Assembly: GCF_900188175.1 (NCBI RefSeq)
Contig: NZ_FZOQ01000007.1
Location: 62,001 to 126,000 of the forward strand
DNA: 64,000 nucleotides
DNA from: Pontibacter ummariensis
GTDB taxonomy: Bacteria > Bacteroidota > Bacteroidia > Cytophagales > Hymenobacteraceae
Direction of reading: 5' to 3'
Part shown: positions 1 to 8,769 of the stretch, one piece after another
Layout of the letters: each line of letters opens with the position of its first letter
Numbering within the stretch: position 1 is the first letter of the stretch
The notes under the pieces: generated by a model
What the model was told of the DNA's origin: nothing
Database searches by the model: none
The model's input: only the letters and a program-made list of their open reading frames with translations
Program-made: the position numbers and the translations under genes

Positions 1-1978
1 CACCCTGCTTAATGTTTTCCGATACCTTCGCCTTTACCCGCACCTCCCCTCTTCTGGAGCTAATTAAGGCCATCTCCCCCTCTGTTAACTGCAGCTGGGC
101 AGCATCGGCAGGATGTATCTCCAGGAAAGCCTGGGATATATGCTTTTTGAGCTTGTTGACCTTGCCCGTCTTACTCATCGTGTGCCACTGGTCCCGGATA
201 CGGCCGGTGGTTAAGATCAGTGGATAGTCCTCGTCCGGCTGCTCGCTTCTAAAGTCAACAGGCACCGGATGAATAATGGCCTTTTTGGAGGGGGTGTAGA
301 AGATTTTGTCTGAGAATAACCTTGGGGTACCTGCTGCCCTCTCCCCGCTTGGGTAGGGCCACTGCACCGACCGCTTTTCTTTTAGTACCGCATAGCTTAG
401 CCCGGAAATATCGATGTTTGTACCTGCCGTTAACCGCGCATGCTCCTGGTAAATCTCGGAGGCACTGGCATAGTCAAAGCCCTTGTAGCCCATTTTCCGG
501 GCAAAGCGGCAAATGATCTCCACGTCCGGCAATGCTTCGCCAGGGGCATCCGTTATTTTGTTCAGGTAGGTGATGCGGCGTTCTGAGTTGGTCATAGTGC
601 CTTCCTTCTCCGTCCAGGCGGCAGCCGGCAAAATGACGTCGGCATATGACAGTGTTTCCGGTTTGTTGCTGATCTCCTGCACCACCACAAACCTGGCCTT
701 CTTCAGCCCTTCTTCCGCCATACGGGCATTCGGCAGGCTGGTCAGCGGGTTAGAGCAAAGGATCCAGATAGCCTTTAAACGGCCATCGTTCAGAGCCTCG
801 AACATTTCGGTGGCGGTAAGGCCCGGCTTTTCAGAGATGGCTGTTCCTCCCCAAAACTTTTGCACCTCTTCGCGGTGTGCCGGGTCGTTCAAGTTACGGT
901 GCGCCGCCAGCAGGTTAGACAGGCCGCCCACTTCTCTGCCTCCCATGGCGTTGGGTTGGCCTGTCAGGGAAAAGGGGCCGGAGCCGGGTTTGCCAATGTG
1001 CCCGGTGATAAGGTTCAGGTTCAGCAGGCTCAGGTTTTTGTTTACGCCAATGGCACTCTGGTTCAGGCCCATCGTCCACATAGAGATAAAGCCTTTTGCG
1101 TTGCCAATGTATTTGGCCGCCAGCCTGATATCCTCCTCGCTCACCCCGCAGATCTCTGCTGACTTGCCAAGCGTTCGTTGGAAAACCACCTCCCTGTACT
1201 GCTCAAAACCCTGCGCATGATTACGGACAAAGTCTAAATCAATGTCTCCGTTCTCGATCAATACCCGACCAATGGCATGATTCAGGACAACATCAGTACC
1301 CGGGTTCAGCTGCAAGTGCAGATCTGCTATGGCACAGGAGTCTGTTACCCGCGGGTCCACCACGATAATTTTCACATCGGGGTTAGTAGCCTTATGCGCC
1401 TCTACTCTTCTCCAGAGAATCGGATGGCACCAGGCCGGGTTTGCCCCGGTTACATAGAAGCAGTCAGCCAGCTCGATATCGTCATAGCAGATCGGAACAC
1501 TGTCCTCGCCCAGTGCCATCTTATAGCCGGCTACCGCACTGCTCATGCACAGGCGGGAGTTGGTGTCGATGTTGTTGCTGCCAATAAAGCCTTTGATCAG
1601 TTTATTGATCACATAATACTCTTCCGTGAGGCACTGTCCTGAGGCATAAAAAGCGACCGACTCGGGTCCGTACTTCTTGATAAAGGTGCTGAACACAGCG
1701 GCTGTGCGCTGCAGGGCCTCCTCCCAACCGACGCGTTGCATCGGCATGTTCTTGTTGTAGCGCATCTGCGGATAAAGCAGCCGGTCACGCTTATCGTTCA
1801 CCGTGTACTGCAGGTTCATCCCTTTACTGCACAACATGCCTTTGTTTACAGAATAGTCTTTGTCACCCTCTACGGTCACCGTTCCATTCTTCTCTTTCGA
1901 AACCACTACCCCGCAACCTACACCACAATAGCAACAGGTGCTGGTAAAGGTGTCTTTATATTGAGTGTTTACAGACAT
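1..1978 (-). CDS. nasA: Assimilatory nitrate reductase, molybdopterin catalytic subunit (3' end cut by window start)
   Basis: Reduces nitrate to nitrite in the cytoplasm with a Mo-bis-MGD cofactor and a [4Fe-4S] cluster. The reading frame is open from the ATG at 1978 to the window edge (659 codons), so the C-terminus is missing. Cys15, Cys18, Cys22 and Cys50 form the CxxCxxxC...C cluster motif, and Cys144 in SRLCMSS is the expected Mo ligand. The C-terminal molybdopterin dinucleotide-binding domain begins around LILTTGRIRDQWHTMSKTGK. There is no twin-arginine or signal peptide, which favours the cytoplasmic NasA/NarB class over periplasmic NapA. It is the last visible gene of the nirB-nirD-porin-transporter cluster. 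The gene symbol follows Klebsiella usage; nasC or narB would also be used. Confidence 0.93.
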   Translation of the reverse strand, partial: MSVNTQYKDTFTSTCCYCGVGCGVVVSKEKNGTVTVEGDKDYSVNKGMLCSKGMNLQYTVNDKRDRLLYPQMRYNKNMPMQRVGWEEALQRTAAVFSTFIKKYGPESVAFYASGQCLTEEYYVINKLIKGFIGSNNIDTNSRLCMSSAVAGYKMALGEDSVPICYDDIELADCFYVTGANPAWCHPILWRRVEAHKATNPDVKIIVVDPRVTDSCAIADLHLQLNPGTDVVLNHAIGRVLIENGDIDLDFVRNHAQGFEQYREVVFQRTLGKSAEICGVSEEDIRLAAKYIGNAKGFISMWTMGLNQSAIGVNKNLSLLNLNLITGHIGKPGSGPFSLTGQPNAMGGREVGGLSNLLAAHRNLNDPAHREEVQKFWGGTAISEKPGLTATEMFEALNDGRLKAIWILCSNPLTSLPNARMAEEGLKKARFVVVQEISNKPETLSYADVILPAAAWTEKEGTMTNSERRITYLNKITDAPGEALPDVEIICRFARKMGYKGFDYASASEIYQEHARLTAGTNIDISGLSYAVLKEKRSVQWPYPSGERAAGTPRLFSDKIFYTPSKKAIIHPVPVDFRSEQPDEDYPLILTTGRIRDQWHTMSKTGKVNKLKKHISQAFLEIHPADAAQLQLTEGEMALISSRRGEVRVKAKVSENIKQG

Positions 1979-2156
1979 TGTGTTATCCTGTTATTGGGGA
2001 AACGGTTTAGCTTCCCTTTTGGGTGGGGAAGATGGCGCTGCTGGCAGGCTAGATTAGGTGAGTTAGACTAGTTTAGTTAACCAGCAGCCTTCCATCCTCC
2101 CGTTCCTTTTAAGTTAAATTATCATGGCCAGTTTACTGCGCGCAGCAGGCCATCCC

Positions 2157-3521
2157 CTATCTTACTCCCTGTGCCTGGTAAGCCGGCTCTGCGACTGTTA
2201 TACCCTCTTTCTCCGCGAGCAGCGTCTCCATCTCGGCCTGCGCTTCGCGCTCCATGGCTGGTGAGAATCTTACCAGCAAGGTCAGCACAGATGTACTGGC
2301 TACAACCAAACCGATGATGAAGAGGGCCTCCGGGTAAGAAAGGCCATCTACCTTGAACAGGAAGCCTGCCGCCACGGCACCAGCGTTACCGCCGGCACCC
2401 ACGATGCCCGACACAGCCCCCATAGCTTTCTTGTTGATGAAAGGCACCACCGAAAAAGTAGCTCCCTCCGACATCTGTACAAACAAGCTGAAAACAATCA
2501 TGGCCAGGATAGAGAGCGGCAGAACCGTCATCTGAGAGAAGAGCAGGAGTGCAAGTCCCTCTACCAGTATCACAGCGCCCAGGAACCATACCCTCCCGGA
2601 GAGGCCCCAGCGAATCCCGGCCTTGTCTCCGAAAAAGCCGCCCAGGGTACGGGCAAAGATGTTCATCAACCCAAACAGGCCGGCAATCAGACCGGCTGTT
2701 GCCAGGTCGAGGGAGAAATAGTCGTGGTAATAGATGGCGGCAATATTGTTGATGGTCAGTTCAATACCGAAACAGGCTCCGTAGAGTACAAACAAAGCCC
2801 ACACGCGGTAGTCCGATGCTGCCTTCCAAAAGGGTACCGTGTCTTTTTTCTTTTTCGCGGCCGCCACATCCGATAGCTCATCCAGGTTTCCTGCCGGTGA
2901 GTCTTTTGTGTACCGGTAGTACAGGATACCGCAAAGCATCATAGCTACCCCCGGTACTACCATGGCATAACGCCAGGCCTGGGCCTCGACAAAGCCTAGC
3001 CCAACAAAAGCGGCAAAGATCAACGGCATCACCATTTGAGTAACCCCTCCTCCCAAGTTACCCCAGCCTGCCGTGGTAGCGTTGGCCGTACCCACCACGT
3101 TGGGTGCAAACATGATCGTGGTGTGGTACTGGGTAATCACAAAGGAAGCCCCGATCACCCCAATGGCCAGCCGGAAGATCAGGAAGGCTTCATAGCTACT
3201 GCTAAGCCCGATCCCCATAACTGGCAGGGCACCCAGCACAAGCAGGCCAGTATAAGCGACACGCGGCCCGATTTTGTCGCACAACCAGCCAATGGCCAGG
3301 CGCGCAATAACCGTAATGGCCACTGAGGAGATAATGATGTTCCCGATCTGGTCTTTTGTAAGGTCCAACTCCTCCCGAACCACGGCCATGAGGGGAGCAA
3401 TGCCAAACCAACCAAAGAAGCACAGGAAAAACGCAAACCAAGAAAGGTGGAAGGTCCGCATGTGGATCGTCTTTAAGCTAAACAGTTTAATCGAAGTTGC
3501 TTTTCCTTTAGATGCTTTCAT
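2157..3521 (-). CDS. narK: MFS nitrate/nitrite transporter, NarK/NrtP family
   Basis: A 454-residue inner-membrane major facilitator protein with about 12 hydrophobic segments. It carries the nitrate signature GWGNLGGG near residues 152-159 in the first half and the related GAGGNAGA near residue 374 in the second half, both typical of NarK/NasA nitrate carriers. The cytoplasmic loop between the halves is lysine-rich (AAAKKKKD). It lies 178 bp upstream of the nitrate reductase and 59 bp downstream of a porin gene on the same strand, so its likely job is nitrate import for assimilation. Nitrate/nitrite antiport cannot be excluded from sequence. Confidence 0.93.
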   Translation of the reverse strand: MKASKGKATSIKLFSLKTIHMRTFHLSWFAFFLCFFGWFGIAPLMAVVREELDLTKDQIGNIIISSVAITVIARLAIGWLCDKIGPRVAYTGLLVLGALPVMGIGLSSSYEAFLIFRLAIGVIGASFVITQYHTTIMFAPNVVGTANATTAGWGNLGGGVTQMVMPLIFAAFVGLGFVEAQAWRYAMVVPGVAMMLCGILYYRYTKDSPAGNLDELSDVAAAKKKKDTVPFWKAASDYRVWALFVLYGACFGIELTINNIAAIYYHDYFSLDLATAGLIAGLFGLMNIFARTLGGFFGDKAGIRWGLSGRVWFLGAVILVEGLALLLFSQMTVLPLSILAMIVFSLFVQMSEGATFSVVPFINKKAMGAVSGIVGAGGNAGAVAAGFLFKVDGLSYPEALFIIGLVVASTSVLTLLVRFSPAMEREAQAEMETLLAEKEGITVAEPAYQAQGVR

Positions 3522-3580
3522 AATAATATTCGTTTAAGGTGAGATGTTTGTTGGAAGGGTGGTATTACCCTTGGGTGCAG

Positions 3581-4870
3581 CTACTGCTTAAATAAAACAG
3601 GCTTAAAGGTGAGCATCACCCAGGCCCATTGGTTAAAGCTCTTCCCAGTCTTGCCCTTCAGGGCTTCCATCGATTCGGTGGCATAGAGTTGGGAGTAGCC
3701 AGCCTTCAGGTTAAAATCAGGGCTAATGTTCCGGTTGTACACCAGATCCAGTTCTTCCCCAAGCCGTGATGCAAGTTCTCCTTCGCCCTCTACCGGGCTG
3801 TACACTGTAGCGGGAGACACGAAGCGGTGCACCTGGGCAAGCAATGTGCTCTTCTGCCCTAGCTTAAAGTTTGTTTTCAGGTACAAGTCTGCCAGGCCAG
3901 CCGTACGGCCGCTCTGCCCGTGGTTATTCCCCACATAGAAATAGTCCATCAAGCCGTAAAAGGCATGGTTGGTCCCATAGAGCGGCACAAACGCCTTGTT
4001 CCGGGGGTCACTGGCTTCAGAGCCAGACAGGTAATCCGCACCTATGGTCAGGGGACTAAACCGGGTGACGAAAGTGGCGCTGATGGCTGCCAGGTAAGCG
4101 TTTACCCTTGTGCCGGCAGCATCTTTTCCGCCCTGGTAATAGAGCTCCCCACCCAGCCTTAGCAAGCCTATGGTTTTCTCCCCGAGTACACCATAGGTCT
4201 GGCGGAAGAAAACGGTGGAGTCAGATGCCCGCTGGCGGCCGTCATTAAATAACAGTCCGGAGAACTTTGCCTCGCCCCATTCCTTGTGCAGCCAGAGGTA
4301 CTGCATGGTCTTGTAGTTGTCTATCCCCCCGTAGAAGGTACTGGTTAGTTTTGCAGGCTCAAAAGGAACCTGTTGGTTAAAGGCAGCTCCTGCATGCACC
4401 GCAAACCCTGTGGTGTCGGCATACATAAACCGGACAGCATCGTGGCTGCGCCCCTGCTGTGCCCAGTCCAGGTTGCCCAGGAAACGGGCATTGTCGTAGT
4501 CCAGCTCCTGCCGCCCCACTCTTACAGCCCACCTGGGTGTAAGCTGGTACTCGCCATAGGCTTCATACACGTTAAAGAGGCTGGGGTCAGCCTTGTACAC
4601 CTGGCTGGTGTGGCCCCACACGCGCACGTCCTGCAAGGCCAGGCGCAGCCGGAGCTTATCGGACTGGTAGTTGGCGTTGAGCCGTGACCGCTGCTCTATA
4701 AAAAACGCCGGAGACTCTTCTTCTGTCCGTACTGTCTTAAAGCCATCGCGAAACTCTGCCCGCGGCCTTATTTCAGCGGATAAGCTGAACTGCGCAAAGG
4801 ACAGTTCGGACGAGGCCAGCAGAAGGCCGGTTGCCAACAGTAGGGTCTGAGTAAAGTTTCTTCCGTTCAT
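3581..4870 (-). CDS. Outer-membrane beta-barrel porin, alginate-export-like family
   Basis: 429 residues with a signal peptide (about residues 1-26, ending LSFAQ) followed by alternating amphipathic strands rich in Tyr, Trp and Phe, ending in a terminal Phe-rich strand (MLTFKPVLFKQ). The motif RVGRQELDYDNARFLGN resembles the alginate_exp family barrels (AlgE-like). The gene sits between nirD and the nitrate transporter on the same strand. I infer that it is the outer-membrane entry route for nitrate or nitrite rather than an alginate exporter; no alginate genes are nearby. The family call is fairly firm, the substrate is inference. Confidence 0.75.
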   Translation of the reverse strand: MNGRNFTQTLLLATGLLLASSELSFAQFSLSAEIRPRAEFRDGFKTVRTEEESPAFFIEQRSRLNANYQSDKLRLRLALQDVRVWGHTSQVYKADPSLFNVYEAYGEYQLTPRWAVRVGRQELDYDNARFLGNLDWAQQGRSHDAVRFMYADTTGFAVHAGAAFNQQVPFEPAKLTSTFYGGIDNYKTMQYLWLHKEWGEAKFSGLLFNDGRQRASDSTVFFRQTYGVLGEKTIGLLRLGGELYYQGGKDAAGTRVNAYLAAISATFVTRFSPLTIGADYLSGSEASDPRNKAFVPLYGTNHAFYGLMDYFYVGNNHGQSGRTAGLADLYLKTNFKLGQKSTLLAQVHRFVSPATVYSPVEGEGELASRLGEELDLVYNRNISPDFNLKAGYSQLYATESMEALKGKTGKSFNQWAWVMLTFKPVLFKQ

Positions 4871-5076
4871 GTGTTACAGCTTAAGGGTTGAAATAAATCC
4901 TATGTTATGGTGATGAATAACCTTACAGCAAAGTGACACTATTCTTAAAGGATCACGATGACCTTCATCAACACAGGGTTAGGCTGAAGTCATTTGACTT
5001 TTACATGTTTAGCTGTATCAGATAATTTGGATGAGGAAGTCTTGCAGGCTAGGCTTATGCCGCATCAGAAGTTACC

Positions 5077-5436
5077 CTACTCGATGCCAATAAACACCTT
5101 GTCGCCCTCTACTTTGACAGGGTAGGTCTTAAGCTGGTAGTCCTCGCCGGTAAGGCACTCACCGGAAAGAAGGGAGAAGGTTTTCTTATGAAAGGGGCAG
5201 GCGACCTTAGGCTCACATGTATCGCCGGTACTGCCGATCATGCCTCTGGATAAGACCATCTGCTGTTTATGCGGGCACATGTTTTGGGTAGCGTACCATT
5301 CTCCGCGACGGCTAAAGTTGTACAAGGCAATCTGCTCGTTCCCCACTTTCACACATCCTCCCCCATTCTGCGGGATGTCGTCTGTTTTACAAACCAAGAC
5401 CCACTGAACTGCTGCTTCTATTACTGCTGCTTCCAT
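5077..5436 (-). CDS. nirD: Nitrite reductase [NAD(P)H] small subunit
   Basis: A 119-residue Rieske-type protein that partners NirB in reducing nitrite to ammonium in the cytoplasm. The ligands of a Rieske [2Fe-2S] cluster are all present: Cys54-x-His56 (CPH) and Cys80-x2-His83 (CPFH). Some NirD proteins lose these, so intact ligands are worth recording. It starts 52 bp after the nirB stop on the same strand and is followed by a 206-bp gap before the porin gene. Confidence 0.95.
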   Translation of the reverse strand: MEAAVIEAAVQWVLVCKTDDIPQNGGGCVKVGNEQIALYNFSRRGEWYATQNMCPHKQQMVLSRGMIGSTGDTCEPKVACPFHKKTFSLLSGECLTGEDYQLKTYPVKVEGDKVFIGIE

Positions 5437-5488
5437 AAACTTGTATGTTATAAATTGAATTTGTCTTAAGGTTCTTTCTCTTCAGGAG

Positions 5489-8002
5489 TTACCAGTCCTT
5501 CGCCTTCACCTGCTCACGCATGGTGTCAAAGGCAACGTTGGGGTCTTTCTCTTTCGGGGCATTCACGAAGTGCGCGAACTGCTTGCGCAGGTCTGGGCTT
5601 TCCACCACCTCTTTCCACTCGCAGTGGTAACTGCTTACCAGGCCCTGCATCTCCGCTTCCAACTGCTTGTTAATGCCCAGACTATCGTTGATGATCACGT
5701 TCTTCAGGTAACTCATGCCGCCTTCCATTTTATTCAGCCAGGTAGCAGTGCGGGTAAGGGCATCAGCCGTATTGATGTAAAACATCAGGAACCGGTCGAG
5801 GTATTTGATACAGGTCTCTTTGTCAATATCGGTGGCCAGCAACTGGGCGTGTTGCGGTTTGGAACCGCCATTGCCGCACACATACAGGTTCCAGCCCTTT
5901 TCGGTGGCGATGATGCCGAAGTCCTTTGACTGCGCCTCTGCACACTCGCGCACACAGCCGCTTACGCCACCTTTTATTTTGTGTGGTGCCCGGATGCCCC
6001 GGTAGCGCTCCTCCACTTCAATGGCAAAGGATACACTGTCGTGCAAGCCAAAGCGACACCAGGTGCTGCCCACGCAGCTTTTTACCGTGCGCAGGGCTTT
6101 CCCATAGGCGTGGCCGCTTTCAAAGCCGGCGTCAATCAATTCGCTCCATATATCTGGCAGGTCACTGAGGTGCGCCCCGAACAGGTCAATGCGCTGGCCG
6201 CCTGTAATCTTCGTGTAGAGGCCGTATTTTTTTGCCACCTGACCAATCACAATGAGTTTGTCTGGTGTTATCTCGCCTCCCGGAATGCGTGGCACCACCG
6301 AATAGGTACCGCCTTTCTGTATGTTGGCCAGGTAGCGGTCGTTGCTATCCTGTATGGTATGCTGCTTCGCGATCACATCGTTCCAGAGGCTGGCCAAAAT
6401 ACTGGCTACCGTTGGCTTGCAGGCCTCACAGCCATCTCCTTTCCCGAAGTGGTCTAAGGCATCATCGTAAGTTCTGATGTTATTCAGCTTGAGCAGGTCG
6501 AACAGCTCCTGACGGGAATACTCGAAGTGCTCGCACACCACGTTCTTGATGTAGGTACCGTTGGCTTTGAGTGTCTCGTGGATGAGGTCTTTTACCAGTG
6601 GCACGCAGCCCCCGCATCCGGTGCCGGCTTTGTTGCACTTCTTCATTCCCTCCACGCTCGTCACGTTCAGATCCGTCACGGCACTGCAAATGTCTCCTTT
6701 CGAAACGGCTTCACAGGAACAGATCAGCGCCTCATCCGGCAGGCTTACCACGCCCGCTCCCGCATTGGCTTCGCCTCCTCTGGCGCCTAAGATCAGGTCT
6801 TCGGGGTTTGGCGGCAGCACAATCTTGTTGTTCACCGTCTGCAGCAGGATGTTGTAGGCATCTGCATCGCCAATCAGCACGCCGCCCAGCAAATGTTTGC
6901 CATCATTGCTGATGTTGATGCGCTTGTACACCCCTTTGTGTGTATCCTCAAAAACAATGGATCTGCTATCAGGCTCCGTTACAAAAGGATCACCGAAACT
7001 GGCCACATCCACACCGATCAGCTTAAGCTTTGTACTCATGTCATAGCCGGTAAAGGCTCTTTCGCCGGCACAAAGGGAAGTGGCCACTACCTCGGCCATT
7101 TCGTAACCAGGTGCCACCAAACCGTAGATCATGCCATCATAAAGGGCACATTCGCCGATAGCAAAGATGCTTTCATCGCTGGTCTGCATTTTCTCGTTCA
7201 CCACAATACCGCCGCGCGTTCCAGTCTCCAGCCCTGCCAGCCTGGCCAGTTCATCGCGGGGCCGTATACCGGCTGAGATCACGAGCATGTCCACATCCAG
7301 TGTGGTATCGTCGGCAAACTGAAGTCCTTTGATATTGTCGTGCCCCAGGATGCTACTGGTGCTTTTGTTCATGTGTACCTTCAGGCCCAGCGATTCCAGT
7401 TTCGCCTGCAGCATGGCACTACCGGCTGAGTCGATCTGCCGGGGCATTAACCTTGGTGCAAACTCAATAACATGTGTCTCTTCCAGGCCCAGGTCAATGA
7501 GTGCTTTCGCTGCCTCCAGCCCTAAAAGCCCGCCACCCAACACAGCTCCTTTTCGGGAAGTTTTGGCGTAACGCTGAATCAGGTCGAGGTCTTCGATGGT
7601 GCGGTACACAAAGACCCCGTCTTTCTCCACACCAGGCATTTCAGGCACGAAAGCAGAAGATCCAGTGGCTAACACCAGGTAATCATAGGGCTGCGAAACA
7701 CCTTTCTGAGAATGTATTGTTTTTTCAGTGCGGTTAATCTCCGTGATAGTGTCACTAAGGTGCAGCGTGATGTTGTTCTCCCGGTACCACTCCAGCGATG
7801 ACATCGCCAAATCATCTGCCGACTTACCGTTGAAGTACTCGCTCAGATGCACGCGGTCATAGGCGTGGCGGGGCTCCTCCCCAAAGACAACGAGGTTGTA
7901 AGCGCTGGTCTTTGCGAGCAGTTTCTCACAAAACTTGTAGCCTACCATACCATTCCCGACTACCACTACTGTTTTGGGTTCTTGCAGAGACATGTTCATC
8001 AT
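5489..8002 (-). CDS. nirB: Nitrite reductase [NAD(P)H] large subunit
   Basis: Transfers six electrons from NAD(P)H to nitrite, giving ammonium. Order of domains: N-terminal FAD/NAD(P)H oxidoreductase (VVVVGNGMVGYKFCEKL), BFD-like [2Fe-2S] domain (CSCEAVSKGD ... CGGCVPLVK), a ferredoxin-like half repeat, and the sirohaem/[4Fe-4S] domain with cysteines in CVGSTWCRFG and GGVSGCVREC. The frame stays open further upstream to 8080, but that stretch is basic and unlike the family. ATGs at 8002, 7999 and 7993 all place the start just before the FAD motif; AGGAAA overlaps the first. A consensus promoter lies at 8118-8148. Sirohaem would come from the divergent sumT. Confidence 0.95.
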   Translation of the reverse strand: MMNMSLQEPKTVVVVGNGMVGYKFCEKLLAKTSAYNLVVFGEEPRHAYDRVHLSEYFNGKSADDLAMSSLEWYRENNITLHLSDTITEINRTEKTIHSQKGVSQPYDYLVLATGSSAFVPEMPGVEKDGVFVYRTIEDLDLIQRYAKTSRKGAVLGGGLLGLEAAKALIDLGLEETHVIEFAPRLMPRQIDSAGSAMLQAKLESLGLKVHMNKSTSSILGHDNIKGLQFADDTTLDVDMLVISAGIRPRDELARLAGLETGTRGGIVVNEKMQTSDESIFAIGECALYDGMIYGLVAPGYEMAEVVATSLCAGERAFTGYDMSTKLKLIGVDVASFGDPFVTEPDSRSIVFEDTHKGVYKRINISNDGKHLLGGVLIGDADAYNILLQTVNNKIVLPPNPEDLILGARGGEANAGAGVVSLPDEALICSCEAVSKGDICSAVTDLNVTSVEGMKKCNKAGTGCGGCVPLVKDLIHETLKANGTYIKNVVCEHFEYSRQELFDLLKLNNIRTYDDALDHFGKGDGCEACKPTVASILASLWNDVIAKQHTIQDSNDRYLANIQKGGTYSVVPRIPGGEITPDKLIVIGQVAKKYGLYTKITGGQRIDLFGAHLSDLPDIWSELIDAGFESGHAYGKALRTVKSCVGSTWCRFGLHDSVSFAIEVEERYRGIRAPHKIKGGVSGCVRECAEAQSKDFGIIATEKGWNLYVCGNGGSKPQHAQLLATDIDKETCIKYLDRFLMFYINTADALTRTATWLNKMEGGMSYLKNVIINDSLGINKQLEAEMQGLVSSYHCEWKEVVESPDLRKQFAHFVNAPKEKDPNVAFDTMREQVKAKDW

Positions 8003-8117
8003 TTTCCTGATTTTATTAAAAGGACCGACCCTACAAGGGTAAGAGACTTTAGGAACCATTACTCTAAAAGCAGCATACAAGACAATTATGACCTTATACT
8101 TTTACCATGCTTTCAAT

Positions 8118-8148
8118 CAAACTTATATATCATTACTAACTTTTCAAA
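8118..8148 (-). promoter_or_regulatory. Bacteroidota-type promoter for nirB
   Basis: On the minus strand TTTG (8148-8145) is followed after 19 bp by TAAGTTTG (8125-8118), a perfect match to the -33/-7 pattern TTTG-N19-TAnnTTTG. It would give a leader of about 110 nt before nirB. Confidence 0.65.
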
Positions 8149-8290
8149 AACTTAGATATGCATTGCAATAGTCTTAATACTCCGACTACTTTTTTAGTTT
8201 TTAACAATTCTAACAAACCTTCCCTGTTCAAGCGCTTTTTATTGAACTTTTTTAATGACAAAAACTTTAAAAATATTTTTTAATTTTTTT

Positions 8291-8410
8291 ACACCCCCCT
8301 TAAATATACATACCCACCAACCTAAATAAGCATATTAATTACTATACACCCCCTTTAAAACAAAGCATTATGAAACATTTTAACCTATTTTACCTCTACA
8401 ACCCCTTAAA
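8291..8410. repeat. Three direct repeats of a C-run/TTTAAA motif between nirB and sumT
   Basis: Copies of ACACCCCCYTTAAA occur at 8291 (ACACCCCCCTTAAA), 8346 (ACACCCCCTTTAAAA) and about 8398 (ACAACCCCTTAAAA). They are 55 and about 53 bp apart, near five helical turns, in otherwise very AT-rich DNA between two divergent genes of the same pathway. They may be binding sites for a regulator of nitrate assimilation; no known consensus was recognised. Confidence 0.4.
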
Positions 8411-8536
8411 ACAACAACACACACCAACAATCACTCATACTTGCGTAATAATTGAAATTATCAAACAAATCAGAAGTTAAACCATGAGTGAGTAACTAAT
8501 CAACAGGAGTATCAAACAGAACAAGATTTGTCAAGG

Positions 8537-8737
8537 GCGTTCTATGTTATAACCCTAAGGAAACAGAAGACGGCAGGAGGCAACAGATGACGTTTATTTG
8601 ATGGGGAGCAAGCCCGATCAGAGTCCGGAATGCCTGTTTTAAAATGATTGGAGAAACAGGTTCAGCCATAAAAAGCGTACTTTAGAAGCATAGAACGCGA
8701 CGCTGTTCTTTTAGCAATCGCCCTAACTTCTTTAGGG
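8537..8737 (+). promoter_or_regulatory. Probable structured 5' leader of sumT (family not recognised)
   Basis: A perfect 10-bp inverted repeat, GCGTTCTATG at 8537-8546 and CATAGAACGC at 8689-8698, closes a block of about 160 nt. Inside is a 7-bp stem (CCTGTTT 8633-8639 with AAACAGG 8654-8660). Downstream is a 6-bp hairpin CCCTAA/TTAGGG (8721-8726 and 8732-8737). A second CCCTAA at 8553-8558, inside the closed block, could pair with the same TTAGGG, which would allow two exclusive folds ahead of the ribosome site (AGAGGG, 8759-8764). AGTCCGGAATGCCTG at 8622-8636 resembles the 3' B12 box of cobalamin riboswitches, but the CCGCCACTG core is absent. A weak -7-like AAGATTTG ends at 8530, which would start the RNA at the stem. 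A small inverted-repeat transposon (MITE) is the main alternative. Confidence 0.45.
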
Positions 8738-8769
8738 ACAGTAAAGCCAGCTCGTGTAAGAGGGAAAAC

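Noticed and set aside
570..1220. A 216-codon plus-strand frame at the left end
   Set aside because: The minus strand here reads through as nitrate reductase without a stop from 1978 to the window edge, so the plus-strand frames are shadows.
8537..8698. Cobalamin riboswitch before sumT
   Set aside because: Only the 3' B12-box-like string is present. The conserved CCGCCACTG core and the GGGAA...GGTG region were not found, so I report an unassigned structured leader instead.
8537..8698. MITE bounded by 10-bp terminal inverted repeats
   Set aside because: No target-site duplication is visible (AAGG before, GACG after) and no second copy was noticed in the window. It remains the main alternative to a leader RNA.
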